From contig NZ_CP022602.1 in the NCBI RefSeq assembly GCF_002278035.1, positions 1-19,701 of the forward strand: a stretch of 19,701 bases of DNA, written 5' to 3'. The translations under genes were made by a program, and so were the position numbers. The notes below the pieces were generated by a model. The model saw only the letters and a program-made list of their open reading frames with translations. It ran no database searches and was not told the origin of the DNA. This DNA comes from Ochrobactrum quorumnocens (GTDB lineage: Bacteria; Pseudomonadota; Alphaproteobacteria; Rhizobiales; Rhizobiaceae). This document shows, piece after piece, positions 1 through 5,910 of this stretch. The stretch's first letter is position 1. Each line of letters begins with the position of its first letter.

Positions 1-96
1 ATAGACATAAGTGAACTGCCGATTATACCGGCTGCGGCGATCTCGTTCGAAGTTAGACCAGTAATCAAGCTGGTCAACTTACGGAAACCAAGATGA
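1..96 (+). CDS. C-terminal end of a truncated gene at the left edge, probably phage
   Basis: The frame is open from base 1 to a TGA at 94-96 and gives about 31 residues ending LVNLRKPR. The stop overlaps an ATG (93-95) in an ATGA arrangement, typical of packed phage genes, but that next frame runs only five codons. The start lies outside the window. No family is recognised; phage origin is inferred from the lysis genes that follow. Confidence 0.3.
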   Translation: MDISELPIIPAAAISFEVRPVIKLVNLRKPR

Positions 97-118
97 GCTG
101 GGGAAAATAGAATTATCG

Positions 119-214
119 CTAGTTCGCTTTTTTCTTGCAGCGCCACATCAGTGCTCCAAGAATGATTGCGAAAACGCTTACGGTGGCAAGTGAAGCCCAA
201 AATTCTATCGGCAT
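119..214 (-). CDS. 31-residue single-pass membrane protein
   Basis: A 31-codon frame starts at ATG 214 with a good ribosome-binding site (TTGGGAGACTCAC before the ATG). The product has one hydrophobic helix (about residues 5-24) followed by a basic tail, WRCKKKAN, which predicts an inner-membrane protein with its C-terminus in the cytoplasm. A GC-rich hairpin at 281-309 lies about 66 bases upstream. The same arrangement recurs at 5766-5937 with a 27-residue protein of the same design. The function is unknown; a phage accessory peptide or a small membrane toxin are both possible. The support is the SD, the transmembrane pattern and the second example. Confidence 0.5.
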   Translation of the reverse strand: MPIEFWASLATVSVFAIILGALMWRCKKKAN

Positions 215-280
215 GTGAGTCTCCCAAGAGCCTAATCAAACCTTAACGCCATTTTGTAGAATTTTTCTATAAAAATAAAA

Positions 281-309
281 CCCCGGCAGGCGGGCAGCCT
301 TGACCGGGG
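281..309 (-). terminator. Rho-independent terminator, minus strand
   Basis: CCCCGG (281-286) pairs with CCGGGG (304-309), with extra AGG/CCT pairing inside. Read on the minus strand it is followed by TTTTATTTTTAT. It would end transcription from the DUF982 gene (442-744), 133 bases upstream. The AACCCCGGCAGG arm is repeated at 5909-5920. Confidence 0.6.
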
Positions 310-354
310 CAGCGCACCGTTTATGAGCGGGGGGCTTGGGTCCGGTGCGCAAGA

Positions 355-409
355 ATAAGATAGCGGCTCATTGATAGGAGTGAAGACGCTCGATCATAAC
401 GTTATCTTA
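355..409. repeat. Dyad ATAAGATAGC ... ACGTTATCTTA, copy 1
   Basis: ATAAGATAGC at 355-364 and ACGTTATCTTA at 399-409 are separated by 34 bases. The same two arms occur in reverse complement at 1558-1583, only 5 bases apart. The arms are roughly inverted relative to each other (TAAGATA / TATCTTA). This may be a regulator operator or an old recombination site. Confidence 0.4.
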
Positions 410-441
410 AAAAACGAAACAAACCGGAGCATTTCTTCCTT

Positions 442-744
442 CTAGACTTGAACTCGTCCTCCACCCGTTTTCGGATTGCTCATCCAAGGGATTGGCACTT
501 CCGGTTCTTCGAGTATTCCGCGCTTCTTTGCAAAGCCTCGAATGGCGTTTTCTGCTGCTTCGACAGGTTTAACGCCATCATGGCTATCACAGCAGGCTTT
601 CCACGCGGTCTCATATATTAAATCACGATCACGCTCCGGCCACTCGTAGAGAAAATCTAAGGCATCTCCAATACTGGTGATCTCACGCACAAGATAGGGG
701 CCGTCCTTCACGAATACAGGACGGTCAAACAAACGGTCGTTCAT
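442..744 (-). CDS. DUF982 domain protein
   Basis: This 100-residue protein has the layout of the rhizobial DUF982 family: RPVFVKDG near the N-terminus, an Ile-rich stretch leading to ALDFLYEWPERDRD, then a helix with AWKACCDSHDG and a C-terminal helix ending AKKRGIL. I chose the ATG at 744 because GGAGG lies six bases before it. The ATG four codons upstream (756) overlaps that Shine-Dalgarno sequence and has none of its own. DUF982 proteins are abundant small proteins of unknown role in Hyphomicrobiales, often on plasmids and other accessory DNA. It is a single gene, with a terminator downstream at 281-309. Confidence 0.8.
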   Translation of the reverse strand: MNDRLFDRPVFVKDGPYLVREITSIGDALDFLYEWPERDRDLIYETAWKACCDSHDGVKPVEAAENAIRGFAKKRGILEEPEVPIPWMSNPKTGGGRVQV

Positions 745-849
745 CGAAACCTCCATTTGATCGAACGCGTTACGTCGGAATGACGGCCTCGATTTAGTCA
801 GAAATTATGCCCTTTCAAGAGGGCAATTTATCAAAATCTGAGGAAAAAA

Positions 850-1150
850 ATGAATATGCACCTTGGCGATACCCTCCTCTTGATTGAGGCAGGTCGAGAG
901 CGTGGACTATCGCGCAATCAGATGGCGTATGTGTTGGCCACGCGTACCATGAGACTGCGCACACGATGAAGCCGATCAATGAAATGGGTGGCGAGAAATA
1001 TCTCCGGTCTAAGAAATACTGGCCGTACATCGGGCGTGGAACCGTTGACGCAACGCCTTACACATTACTGTGTATACGGAAAATCAGCGGCAGAAATTGC
1101 CAACATGCTAGGCGTGGGTGATCGTGAACTGGTCTTGGTACTGAAGCAAG
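850..1150 (+). pseudogene. Frameshifted phage lysozyme (GH19/chitinase-like endolysin)
   Basis: From ATG 850, preceded by GAGGAAAAAA, the frame gives a helical N-terminus and AYVLAT, then hits a stop at about 969. One frame over, from 945, it continues as YHETAHTMKPINEMGG and KYWPYIGRG, the HET-containing core of GH19-type phage lysozymes. After GRG (1032-1040) a second shift is needed to read LTQRLTHY and GKSAAEIANMLGVGD from 1045. The first shift is explained by loss of one base near 943. The tail beyond about 1150 is not recognisable. The gene sits directly before the spanin pair, as expected for a lysis block. It cannot make an intact enzyme. Confidence 0.65.
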
Positions 1151-1292
1151 ATTTACGGGACTGCGCTGTGTATTTTTGTTTCCTTTCCGTTCCCGGTGGG
1201 GATAAACGTTCTGAGGATTCATAACGGGTACGAAAGGAATTGAAATTCGTAACGAAGCATGTAAGGTTGCTTACACGATGGGAATTGTATCT

Positions 1293-1316
1293 AAAGCGAC
1301 TTAGGGCCGCTTTTCT
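1293..1316 (+). terminator. Terminator-like hairpin downstream of the lysozyme remnant
   Basis: AAAGCG (1293-1298) pairs with CGCTTT (1309-1314), followed by TTCTGTTT. The stem is short and the U-tract is modest. Confidence 0.35.
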
Positions 1317-1407
1317 GTTTCCACATAGCTGTAGGCAGCTGAGTATTTTGCTATCGCTTTCGGAATGGCACTGCGACAATCCTAGACCGAAAGACGCTGG
1401 CAAATCC

Positions 1408-1439
1408 AAAGGCCGGTGCACCAGCATCGGGCCTTTTTT
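1408..1439 (+). terminator. Rho-independent terminator, plus strand
   Basis: AAAGGCC (1408-1414) pairs with GGCCTTT (1430-1436), running into a TTTTTT tract. The loop contains the palindrome GGTGCACC. Confidence 0.55.
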
Positions 1440-1557
1440 AATTCGAGCCAACGTCTCAACGGAATGCGAGGCGGCGAAAGTCGTGAAGGATGGGGATACC
1501 CGCCCGTTCCTCGTACCTAATCAGAACGGCGGCGCTGAAAGTCGCAGAAGCCAGTAG

Positions 1558-1583
1558 TAAGATAACGTAGACTGCTATCTTAT
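1558..1583. repeat. Dyad TAAGATAACGT ... GCTATCTTAT, copy 2 (inverted)
   Basis: TAAGATAACGT (1558-1568), five bases, then GCTATCTTAT (1574-1583). Its reverse complement has the same 10- and 11-base arms as 355-409, with a much shorter spacer. It lies about 110 bases upstream of the spanin frame. Confidence 0.45.
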
Positions 1584-1691
1584 CCGCCGCGAACGCGACG
1601 GGTCGAAGCCTTTGCTTCTTACGGGGCAACTCACAGGGATGCAGACATAACCTTCCTCCTAGCTCTCCGTTCCAAGCTGACAGGCTACGCC

Positions 1692-1883
1692 GTGGCAATT
1701 GCGGCGGCGGTGGCCGTCCTTGTCAGCGCGTATCTCAAAGGCCGGTCTGACAGCAAAACAGCGCAGACGGCACGAGACGCACAATCCGCAACCAAAGCAC
1801 GGAAGATAGAAAATGAAGTCAGCCGTCTTGATGACAGCGCTGTTGACGCTCGGCTTGCTAAGTGGATGCGCGACAAGCGGTAA
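1692..1883 (+). CDS. Inner-membrane spanin (Rz-like)
   Basis: Spanin pairs link inner and outer membranes and fuse them at the end of phage lysis. This product opens with a hydrophobic helix (AIAAAVAVLVSAYLKG), followed by a charged, Ala-rich coiled-coil region (SDSKTAQTARDAQ, SATKARKIENEV) and ends WMRDKR, the usual plan of an i-spanin. The listed start is GTG 1692. The frame is open upstream through FLLALRSKLTGYAV, which looks like the genuine N-terminus, but it has no ATG. The 5' end may therefore have been lost by a small indel near 1640-1650. The o-spanin gene begins inside it in another frame, the classical Rz/Rz1 nesting. Confidence 0.65.
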   Translation: MAIAAAVAVLVSAYLKGRSDSKTAQTARDAQSATKARKIENEVSRLDDSAVDARLAKWMRDKR

Positions 1884-1998
1884 TTACTGCGACGTGGCGC
1901 GGGCGATCTATGCCAGCCATGACGACACATCAGAAACCAAACGCCAGATCCTGGCTGAGAATGAGAAAATTGAAAAGCTGTGCGGGGTACGGCCTTGA
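1813..1998 (+). CDS. Outer-membrane spanin lipoprotein (Rz1-like)
   Basis: The 61-residue protein has a lipoprotein signal: Lys2, a hydrophobic core and the lipobox LLSGC with Cys19 as the predicted lipidation site. The mature part has two further cysteines (YCDVARAIY and KLCGVRP) and the motif ETKRQILAENEK, a pattern common in o-spanins of alphaproteobacterial phages. It starts within the i-spanin gene in a different frame (71 bases of overlap) and extends past its end, the hallmark of Rz/Rz1 pairs. The partner would be the i-spanin at 1692-1883. Both reading frames appear intact here although the lysozyme upstream is broken. Confidence 0.75.
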   Translation: MKSAVLMTALLTLGLLSGCATSGNYCDVARAIYASHDDTSETKRQILAENEKIEKLCGVRP

Positions 1999-2035
1999 GG
2001 GATACTGCAATGAATGAATTGATGGATGCAGACAG

Positions 2036-2371
2036 ATGACAGGCACTGAAATCATGGGCGCGGTCGGCTTCATCGTGATGCTGTTCGGTTTCCTGTTTGG
2101 CCTTTGGAAGTATGTCGACAGCAAGATTAATGCCGCGAGAAACGAAACAGCCGCCAAGGCCGACGCAGCAACAGCACTTGCCGCACTGACGCGGCAGGAG
2201 TTGTCAGATTATAAGCTGCGTGCGGCCGAAACATTCGCCACAAAGGCCGGGATGCAAGAACAGACCTCACAGATCATGCGCGCCATTGAAAGCGTTGCAA
2301 ACCGCATCGACGGGCTTACCGAGCGCATGGATCGTGTGTTTGAGCAGAAGACGACGCGGGCGCGATCCTGA
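2036..2371 (+). CDS. Phage lysis-region membrane/coiled-coil protein
   Basis: The 111-residue protein has one transmembrane helix (about residues 7-27, MGAVGFIVMLFGFLFGLWKY) followed by a long Ala/Glu/Arg-rich helical region ending in a charged segment (RIDGLTERMDRVFEQK). It follows the spanin genes by 37 bases and is closed by a strong terminator. Proteins of this design are common beside lysis genes in rhizobial phages. A holin-associated or antiholin-like role is possible but cannot be shown from sequence. A nine-codon frame starting at 2010 overlaps its start (ATGA) and might couple translation. Confidence 0.65.
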   Translation: MTGTEIMGAVGFIVMLFGFLFGLWKYVDSKINAARNETAAKADAATALAALTRQELSDYKLRAAETFATKAGMQEQTSQIMRAIESVANRIDGLTERMDRVFEQKTTRARS

Positions 2372-2376
2372 TGTAG

Positions 2377-2403
2377 AAAAAAGGCGGCCTTCGGGCCGTT
2401 TTA
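2377..2403. terminator. Bidirectional terminator between phage and cold-shock genes
   Basis: CGGCC-TTCG-GGCCG is flanked by A-runs on the left and TTTTAA on the right. It can therefore end the plus-strand lysis genes and the minus-strand rpsU transcript, read as AAAACGGCCCGAAGGCCG then CCTTTTTT. Confidence 0.8.
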
Positions 2404-2411
2404 AAGCACGT

Positions 2412-2693
2412 TTAAGCCGTGGTTAAAGCATTAACGCCATGAGCTGGTGATCTATTAGGACCCGAGAACGGCTTTCTCTTGGGCTTAGGCAGTAATCCTT
2501 CACGTTGTGCTTTTTTCTTCGCTTCCTTTCGGGCTCTGCCTATAGCAGCTTCCTTTTCGCGAATTCGTTTTTCTGAAGGCTTTTCAAACGCACGGCGGGC
2601 CTTCATCTCACGGAAAACACCTTCACGCTGCAATTTCTTTTTCAAAACACGTAAGGCTTGATCAATGTTATTGTCTCGAACAAGAACTTGCAT
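2412..2693 (-). CDS. rpsU: Small ribosomal subunit protein bS21
   Basis: The N-terminus [20 protein letters not shown], then [22 protein letters not shown] and the Lys/Arg-rich run, match bS21, the 30S protein located near the anti-Shine-Dalgarno end of 16S rRNA. At 93 residues it has the extended alphaproteobacterial C-terminus, here ending [13 protein letters not shown] then a short Ala/Thr tail. AGGAG lies just before the ATG at 2693. The gene starts 8 bases after the stop of the preceding small ORF (2702-2890), so the two are likely cotranscribed. A cspA-rpsU cold-shock operon is described in Sinorhizobium meliloti, which fits cspA upstream here. The protein looks intact; it may be the accessory rather than the main rpsU copy. 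Confidence 0.92.
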   Translation of the reverse strand: MQVLVRDNNIDQALRVLKKKLQREGVFREMKARRAFEKPSEKRIREKEAAIGRARKEAKKKAQREGLLPKPKRKPFSGPNRSPAHGVNALTTA

Positions 2694-2701
2694 AATGGCT
2701 C

Positions 2702-2890
2702 CTAACTTCTAGCTTCCAAAGATAAATCATAGGCTATTCTCGCAGCCCTCAACCGATCGGTTTTCGCGGAGGCCGCGGATTTTTCTTCATTGAGAATAGA
2801 CTTAGCTGTGTGATCAGTTCGAGACTTGAGCATTTCGGGATGCGTATTAATTCGCTTGAAAAGAGTATCTTTTGTGTATTCGGTTTTCAT
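2702..2890 (-). CDS. Small charged hypothetical protein upstream of rpsU
   Basis: A 62-residue frame starts at ATG 2890 behind a strong Shine-Dalgarno (TTTGGAGGACATCACC). The product is hydrophilic and probably helical: [20 protein letters not shown], then a charged Ala-rich C-terminal half ending [10 protein letters not shown]. It has no membrane segment and no recognised domain. It lies 8 bases upstream of rpsU on the same strand, so it is probably part of the same transcript. The frame is also open upstream to 3058 without a stop (see next entry). Confidence 0.6.
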   Translation of the reverse strand: MKTEYTKDTLFKRINTHPEMLKSRTDHTAKSILNEEKSAASAKTDRLRAARIAYDLSLEARS

Positions 2891-3058
2891 GGTGATGTCC
2901 TCCAAATATAGAACCAAGCCTTTGACTAACGGGCTCGACTTTTTGAACAACCGCCAGCAGTTCGTCTCAGTACGTTTGAAAGTTTTGACCAGTCGCGCGG
3001 TGAAGTCAGGCGCGTCGTGAGGTTCTTCACCAAACGGGGCTGCTCCAAAGGCGAAATA
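2891..3058 (-). pseudogene. Start-less open frame upstream of the small ORF
   Basis: On the minus strand the frame of the 2702-2890 gene stays open back to a TGA at 3059-3061. It adds about 56 residues, including FGAAPFGEEPHDAPDF and TARLVKTFKR. The composition looks protein-like, but there is no ATG/GTG/TTG near the beginning. It may be an older gene that lost its start, or a leader whose coding look is accidental. Confidence 0.3.
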
Positions 3059-3153
3059 TCAATCTTCCTAGATTGTGTTTTGAGGTTTTGTGAATGGTCT
3101 CGTTGGTTTTCCAAAAGAGCCTCTCTGTTAAATTAATTAATTCAATAAGCACG

Positions 3154-3188
3154 CAAAAAAAAGGGCCGAGCGTGCACTCGACCCTTTA
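3154..3188 (-). terminator. Terminator downstream of cspA
   Basis: Read on the minus strand, AAAGGGTCGAG pairs with CTCGGCCCTTT and is followed by a T-run at 3161-3154. It lies 62 bases after the cspA stop. Readthrough would be needed for cspA and rpsU to share a transcript. Confidence 0.8.
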
Positions 3189-3249
3189 AAAGTAAACTTC
3201 TTTCAACAGTGCCAGTACATCCGTGGTCAAAGGAAAGAAGAAAACCTAT

Positions 3250-3459
3250 TTATGCAGCCTGCAGGTTGCAGGCAGACATTTTGCCCGACTTCATGTCGCG
3301 CTCCAAATCGTAGCCAATCTTCTGGCCTTCGACGATTTCGCGCATTCCGGCGCGCTCGACGGCAGAGATATGAACGAATGCATCAGCGCCGCCGTTGTCG
3401 GGCTGAATGAAGCCGAAGCCTTTTGTGGAATTAAACCATTTAACTGTGCCAGTGGTCAT
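3250..3459 (-). CDS. cspA: CspA-family cold-shock protein
   Basis: The 69-residue protein is one cold-shock domain: GTVKWFNSTKGFGFIQPDNG with RNP1 (KGFGFI), then RNP2 (DAFVHIS), and ending GKMSACNLQAA. These proteins bind single-stranded RNA/DNA and act as RNA chaperones. I chose ATG 3459 (MTTGTVKW), the usual CspA start, with AAGGG about seven bases ahead. An upstream in-frame start would add 13 atypical residues. The roughly 150 bases upstream may form the long leader typical of cold-shock mRNAs. A terminator follows, then a small ORF and rpsU on the same strand. Confidence 0.93.
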   Translation of the reverse strand: MTTGTVKWFNSTKGFGFIQPDNGGADAFVHISAVERAGMREIVEGQKIGYDLERDMKSGKMSACNLQAA

Positions 3460-3767
3460 AATGAACCCTTTCATAGCAGTATAGATAGGAGCACGCATTT
3501 GCGTGACGCAAAGTGATAACGATTTTTAAAAGGGGGTTCGTTCAGGGTGCGGTGCTAAGCGCACAATAAAGCAAAACTCATCAAGAAAACATCGATAGTT
3601 GATACTTATTACATGCAGAGACAATTGTCAATTTATATTTATGAATTATTTCATAATAACAGATATCTTACATTTTAATTCAGGCATAAAAGAACCAATA
3701 TTTATACAAAACTTATTACGGCGAGCCCTCCCGGACGGTGAACTCTCCGACCATAAAGCTGGGGTAA
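3460..3767. other. AT-rich gap upstream of cspA
   Basis: No credible gene. The part next to cspA (3460 to about 3600, minus strand) probably holds its promoter and mRNA leader. The segment 3600-3720 is strongly AT-rich; the plus-strand frame at 3599-3793 has no Shine-Dalgarno sequence and no recognisable motif. Confidence 0.4.
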
Positions 3768-3992
3768 CTAGGGCGCCCCATATGCCGACGTAGATTCAGG
3801 TAATGGAGCGACATCAGCACGATGGTCACGCATGACGCCCGTCATAAAATTCTGCAAAACTAGTTTCGACTGGTGAAAGAGTGGCCCGGATAGCGGCTTC
3901 ATTCTTAACGTCACATAACCAGCCTTAGTCATCATTCGATTAAGGATGCGGTTGCTGATGTGGAAGTCGACGAGATGGATACTGGAAGACAT
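3768..3992 (-). CDS. Hypothetical 74-residue protein
   Basis: The start at 3992 has an excellent ribosome-binding site (AAAGGAGGACTCC then ATG), the best reason to call the gene. The product reads MSSSIHLVDFHISNRILNRM, then AGYVTLRMKPL, with mixed polar and hydrophobic residues, no clear membrane helix or signal, and a low-complexity end (PLPESTSAYGAP). No family is recognised. It lies alone between gene-poor stretches, and the C-terminus might be a frameshifted tail. Confidence 0.45.
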   Translation of the reverse strand: MSSSIHLVDFHISNRILNRMMTKAGYVTLRMKPLSGPLFHQSKLVLQNFMTGVMRDHRADVAPLPESTSAYGAP

Positions 3993-4464
3993 GGAGTCCT
4001 CCTTTCAGATTGCGGGTATGGACGATTTTAGTCCTACAGCGAGCCCAAGTAAAAATCTAATGCTGACGCTTAAAGATCCGCCTTTATGGATAAAATAGCA
4101 AGCTAACAATTGAGGTCACTTAAAGGCAAAGTTCGCCAACTGTCTTTGCTGACTGTGACTGTGCCGCAGTTATTTCTGACATTCGCGGAGTCGGAGCAGA
4201 AGGTTTTCGAATAGACTTCCGCTTTCATCCAAACTTGCACAATTCATGCGTCGCAAAGTATCTCCAATTGAAGCGATACTCGGACTTCGCCGCAAAACAC
4301 CCGACTGCCGTCTTGAAACTTCGCCTACGGATTCTGCCGACCGTCTTATTTCATTTTTAAGTGGCACAGGCGATCTCCGTTTACATGCACGACAGCAGAA
4401 CACCATTCCATCGATTTAGTTCCAATTTGGATGGTTATCTGTCTAATTTAATTGGCACTGAATT
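3993..4464. other. Gene-poor stretch
   Basis: I see no supported gene. A plus-strand frame of 57 codons (4246-4419, beginning MRRKVSPIEAILGLRRK) and a longer minus-strand frame (4170-4406) overlap here. Neither has a ribosome-binding site or a known motif. It may be decayed sequence flanking the phage fragment that begins at 4465. Confidence 0.35.
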
Positions 4465-4748
4465 TTAGGACAATTCATGATCGAACTACCGGCAAGTATC
4501 AGCCGTCATATCCTCAGCTTACGATTCCGACCAGTCAGACGAAGTACGGCGGCAGAACAATATCAACCGTGGAGTATGCGGATAGCTATCGCACTGTTGA
4601 TATGGAGACGGAGCCATTGATGGCCGGACAGGCTGTGCAACTCCAGTCCTTTATTGCGGCGGCAAGGGGCGGCGCGGAGCCATCTGGTTCGCCGGGGCTA
4701 TTCACTGTTGTGATTGAGTGGAGGCTTGAGAACAGTGAACACCGTTAA
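4465..4748 (+). pseudogene. Broken partial duplicate of the phage tail gene at 10939-11550
   Basis: About 220 bases (4465-4683) closely repeat 10927-11149, including the original ATG (4477), the context AGGACAATTCATGATCG and a run of about 50 identical bases around 4622-4672. A 7-base deletion after ATG 4477 shifts the frame. YPQLTIPTSQTKYGG and AVQLQSFIAAARGGAE are now read only from a frame with no proper start. Homology ends abruptly at about 4684 and is replaced by a different tail (SGSPGLFTVVIEWRLENSEH). It is a non-functional remnant from phage recombination. Confidence 0.75.
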
Positions 4749-4775
4749 GCTAGGGCGCAGATATGTGAAGTGAAC

Positions 4776-4794
4776 TAGGCCGTGTGGACGAATT
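4776..4794 (+). repeat. TA target copy and left inverted repeat of the IS5-family element
   Basis: TA (4776-4777) within CTAG is followed by GGCCGTGTGGACGAATT (4778-4794). It matches the right end in 16 of 17 positions. Confidence 0.85.
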
Positions 4795-5651
4795 GACTCA
4801 GGTATAAGTTTTCGGGTTCCAGATTATCACTTGAGGTGATTCATATGTTGTCGACGTGTTTGGAGGTCGGCAATGTGCACCAAGATGACAGAGAGTGACT
4901 ATGAACTGGCACTGGAGGTTTTCCGCGCTTGTCTGCCAGCCGTTGGCGCGAAAGCCAAAAATGACCGTCTATTCCTTGAAGCGCTACATTATTTCACCCT
5001 CCACAACATCTCGTGGCGAGCACTGCCGGAACGGTATGGTAATTGGAACAGCATATGGAAGCGTTTTGACCGCTTGGGGAAAGCAGGTATTTTCGAAGAC
5101 TATTTCTCCATTTTAGCTGGGCTTGATGAAAGCGCTCATCTGATTGCTATGTTCGACAGCACCGTAATTCGCGCCCATGTTTCTGCAGCCGGTGCAAAAG
5201 GGGGCAGGAAGGCCAAGCGCTCGGGTATTCGCGTGGAGGGTTTGGAACCAAAATCCATCTGAAAACCGACCGAAATGGTCAGCCCCTTGGGTTTGAACTG
5301 ACCGGTGGTGAAGCTTCCGATAGCAAACAGTTTAAAAGCCTCATGGAAACAGGTCCTCAAATCACGCACCGCGCTATCATTGCTGATAAGGGCTATGATA
5401 GCGATGACAATCGAAAGACTGCGCGAATGGCTGGCGCTATTCCAGTGATCCCTTACAGATCAAACAGGCGGAATATTCCAAAACATTTTGCCGTAGCACT
5501 TTATCGAGGCCGCGCACGTATCGAACAAATGATGGGGAAGCTCAAACGGTTCAAACGTGTCGCTTTACGTTGCGAGAAAACAGCAAGAAACTTCCGATCA
5601 ATCGTCGCAATCGCAGCGGTTTTCATCTTAATCAAATCCGTCCACACGGCC
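4778..5651 (+). mobile_element. IS5-family insertion sequence, IS427 group (IS711-like), 874 bp
   Basis: The element is bounded by 17-bp inverted repeats (4778-4794 and 5635-5651, one mismatch) and by TA on each side (4776-4777, 5652-5653) within CTAG. This is the target preference of IS427-group elements such as Brucella IS711. It carries transposase in two frames, orfA (4873-5262) and orfB (about 5235-5654), with all DDE motifs visible. The ends look intact, so it is a complete element. It sits just after the broken tail-gene copy and disrupts no identifiable gene. Confidence 0.9.
4873..5262 (+). CDS. IS5-family transposase, first frame (orfA)
   Basis: The N-terminal half of an IS427-group transposase: the DUF4096-like region (ALHYFTLHNISWRALPERYG, NWNSIWKRFDRL) followed by the first catalytic Asp in IAMFDSTVIRAH. 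GGAGG precedes ATG 4873; the alternative ATG at 4885 (MTESDYEL) is the start more often seen in the family. The frame ends at 5262 after RSGIRVEGLEPKSI. The protein should continue as GGFGTKIHLKTD in the -1 frame. A programmed -1 shift is usual in this group; a simple one-base deletion in the G-run at about 5238-5241 would look the same. Confidence 0.85.
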   Translation: MCTKMTESDYELALEVFRACLPAVGAKAKNDRLFLEALHYFTLHNISWRALPERYGNWNSIWKRFDRLGKAGIFEDYFSILAGLDESAHLIAMFDSTVIRAHVSAAGAKGGRKAKRSGIRVEGLEPKSI

Positions 5652-5654
5652 TAG
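5343..5654 (+). CDS. IS5-family transposase, second frame (orfB)
   Basis: This carries the rest of the DDE domain: ADKGYDSDDNRKTARMAG with the second Asp, and GRARIEQMMGKLKRFKRVAL with the catalytic Glu, then CEKTARNFRSIVAIAAVFIL. ATG 5343 is only the first ATG; the frame is open upstream from about 5235 (GFGTKIHLKTD, ELTGGEASDSKQ), so it should be made as an orfAB fusion. The TAG stop (5652-5654) lies in the flanking target DNA (CTAG), so the element borrows its stop codon from the site it enters. Confidence 0.85.
   Translation: METGPQITHRAIIADKGYDSDDNRKTARMAGAIPVIPYRSNRRNIPKHFAVALYRGRARIEQMMGKLKRFKRVALRCEKTARNFRSIVAIAAVFILIKSVHTA
5635..5653 (-). repeat. Right inverted repeat and TA target copy of the IS5-family element
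   Basis: 5635-5651 is the inverse of GGCCGTGTGGACGGATT, followed by the second TA at 5652-5653. Confidence 0.85.
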
Positions 5655-5684
5655 TCGCATGAGCAAATTATAGTTCATAAGAAA

Positions 5685-5713
5685 CCCCGGCTCGGAGGCG
5701 TGACGAGCCGGGG
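5685..5713 (-). terminator. Rho-independent terminator, minus strand
   Basis: CCCCGGCTCG (5685-5694) pairs perfectly with CGAGCCGGGG (5704-5713). On the minus strand it is followed by TTTCTTATG. It closes the tiny membrane-protein gene at 5766-5849. Confidence 0.8.
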
Positions 5714-5765
5714 CTATGCAGGCCATCCATTAGCGTCATCAAGGCTGACCCGCATTCTGAAATTC

Positions 5766-5849
5766 TTAGTTTCTACGGCTCTCCGACCAGACCATATAGC
5801 CGATCAAAGCTAGCAAACCCGCAGTCACGAAAGCAATAAACCGACCCAT
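5766..5849 (-). CDS. 27-residue single-pass membrane protein
   Basis: The gene starts at ATG 5849 behind GACGGGAGGGCCGGCT (strong GGGAGG). The product is one hydrophobic helix (FIAFVTAGLLALIGYMVW) with a polar, basic end (SESRRN). It lies between two GC-rich terminators (5911-5937 upstream, 5685-5713 downstream), so it must have its own promoter within about 60 bases. The layout copies the 31-residue gene at 119-214. The role is unknown; a phage accessory peptide or a type I toxin-like peptide are possible. Confidence 0.55.
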   Translation of the reverse strand: MGRFIAFVTAGLLALIGYMVWSESRRN

Positions 5850-5910
5850 AGCCGGCCCTCCCGTCGCTTAACTCTTGTGGCGGGAAAATATTTCATTCTA
5901 ACAAAGAAAA

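Larger units (their letters stand above)
1225..1640. other. Gene-free stretch inside the lysis block
   Basis: No convincing coding frame. It holds two terminator-like hairpins (1293-1316 and 1408-1439) and the second copy of the TAAGATA dyad (1558-1583). It is probably decayed phage sequence between the lysozyme remnant and the spanins. The open frames here have no Shine-Dalgarno sequence and no recognisable motifs. Confidence 0.4.

Noticed and set aside
815..1030. 71-codon minus-strand frame
   Set aside because: Antisense to the recognisable HET/GRG lysozyme core.
1065..1451. 128-codon minus-strand frame
   Set aside because: Crosses two terminator-like hairpins and the lysozyme remnant, and has no recognisable motif.
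4170..4406. 78-codon minus-strand frame and a 57-codon plus-strand frame (4246-4419)
   Set aside because: Neither has a Shine-Dalgarno sequence or a family match; they overlap and cannot be told apart.
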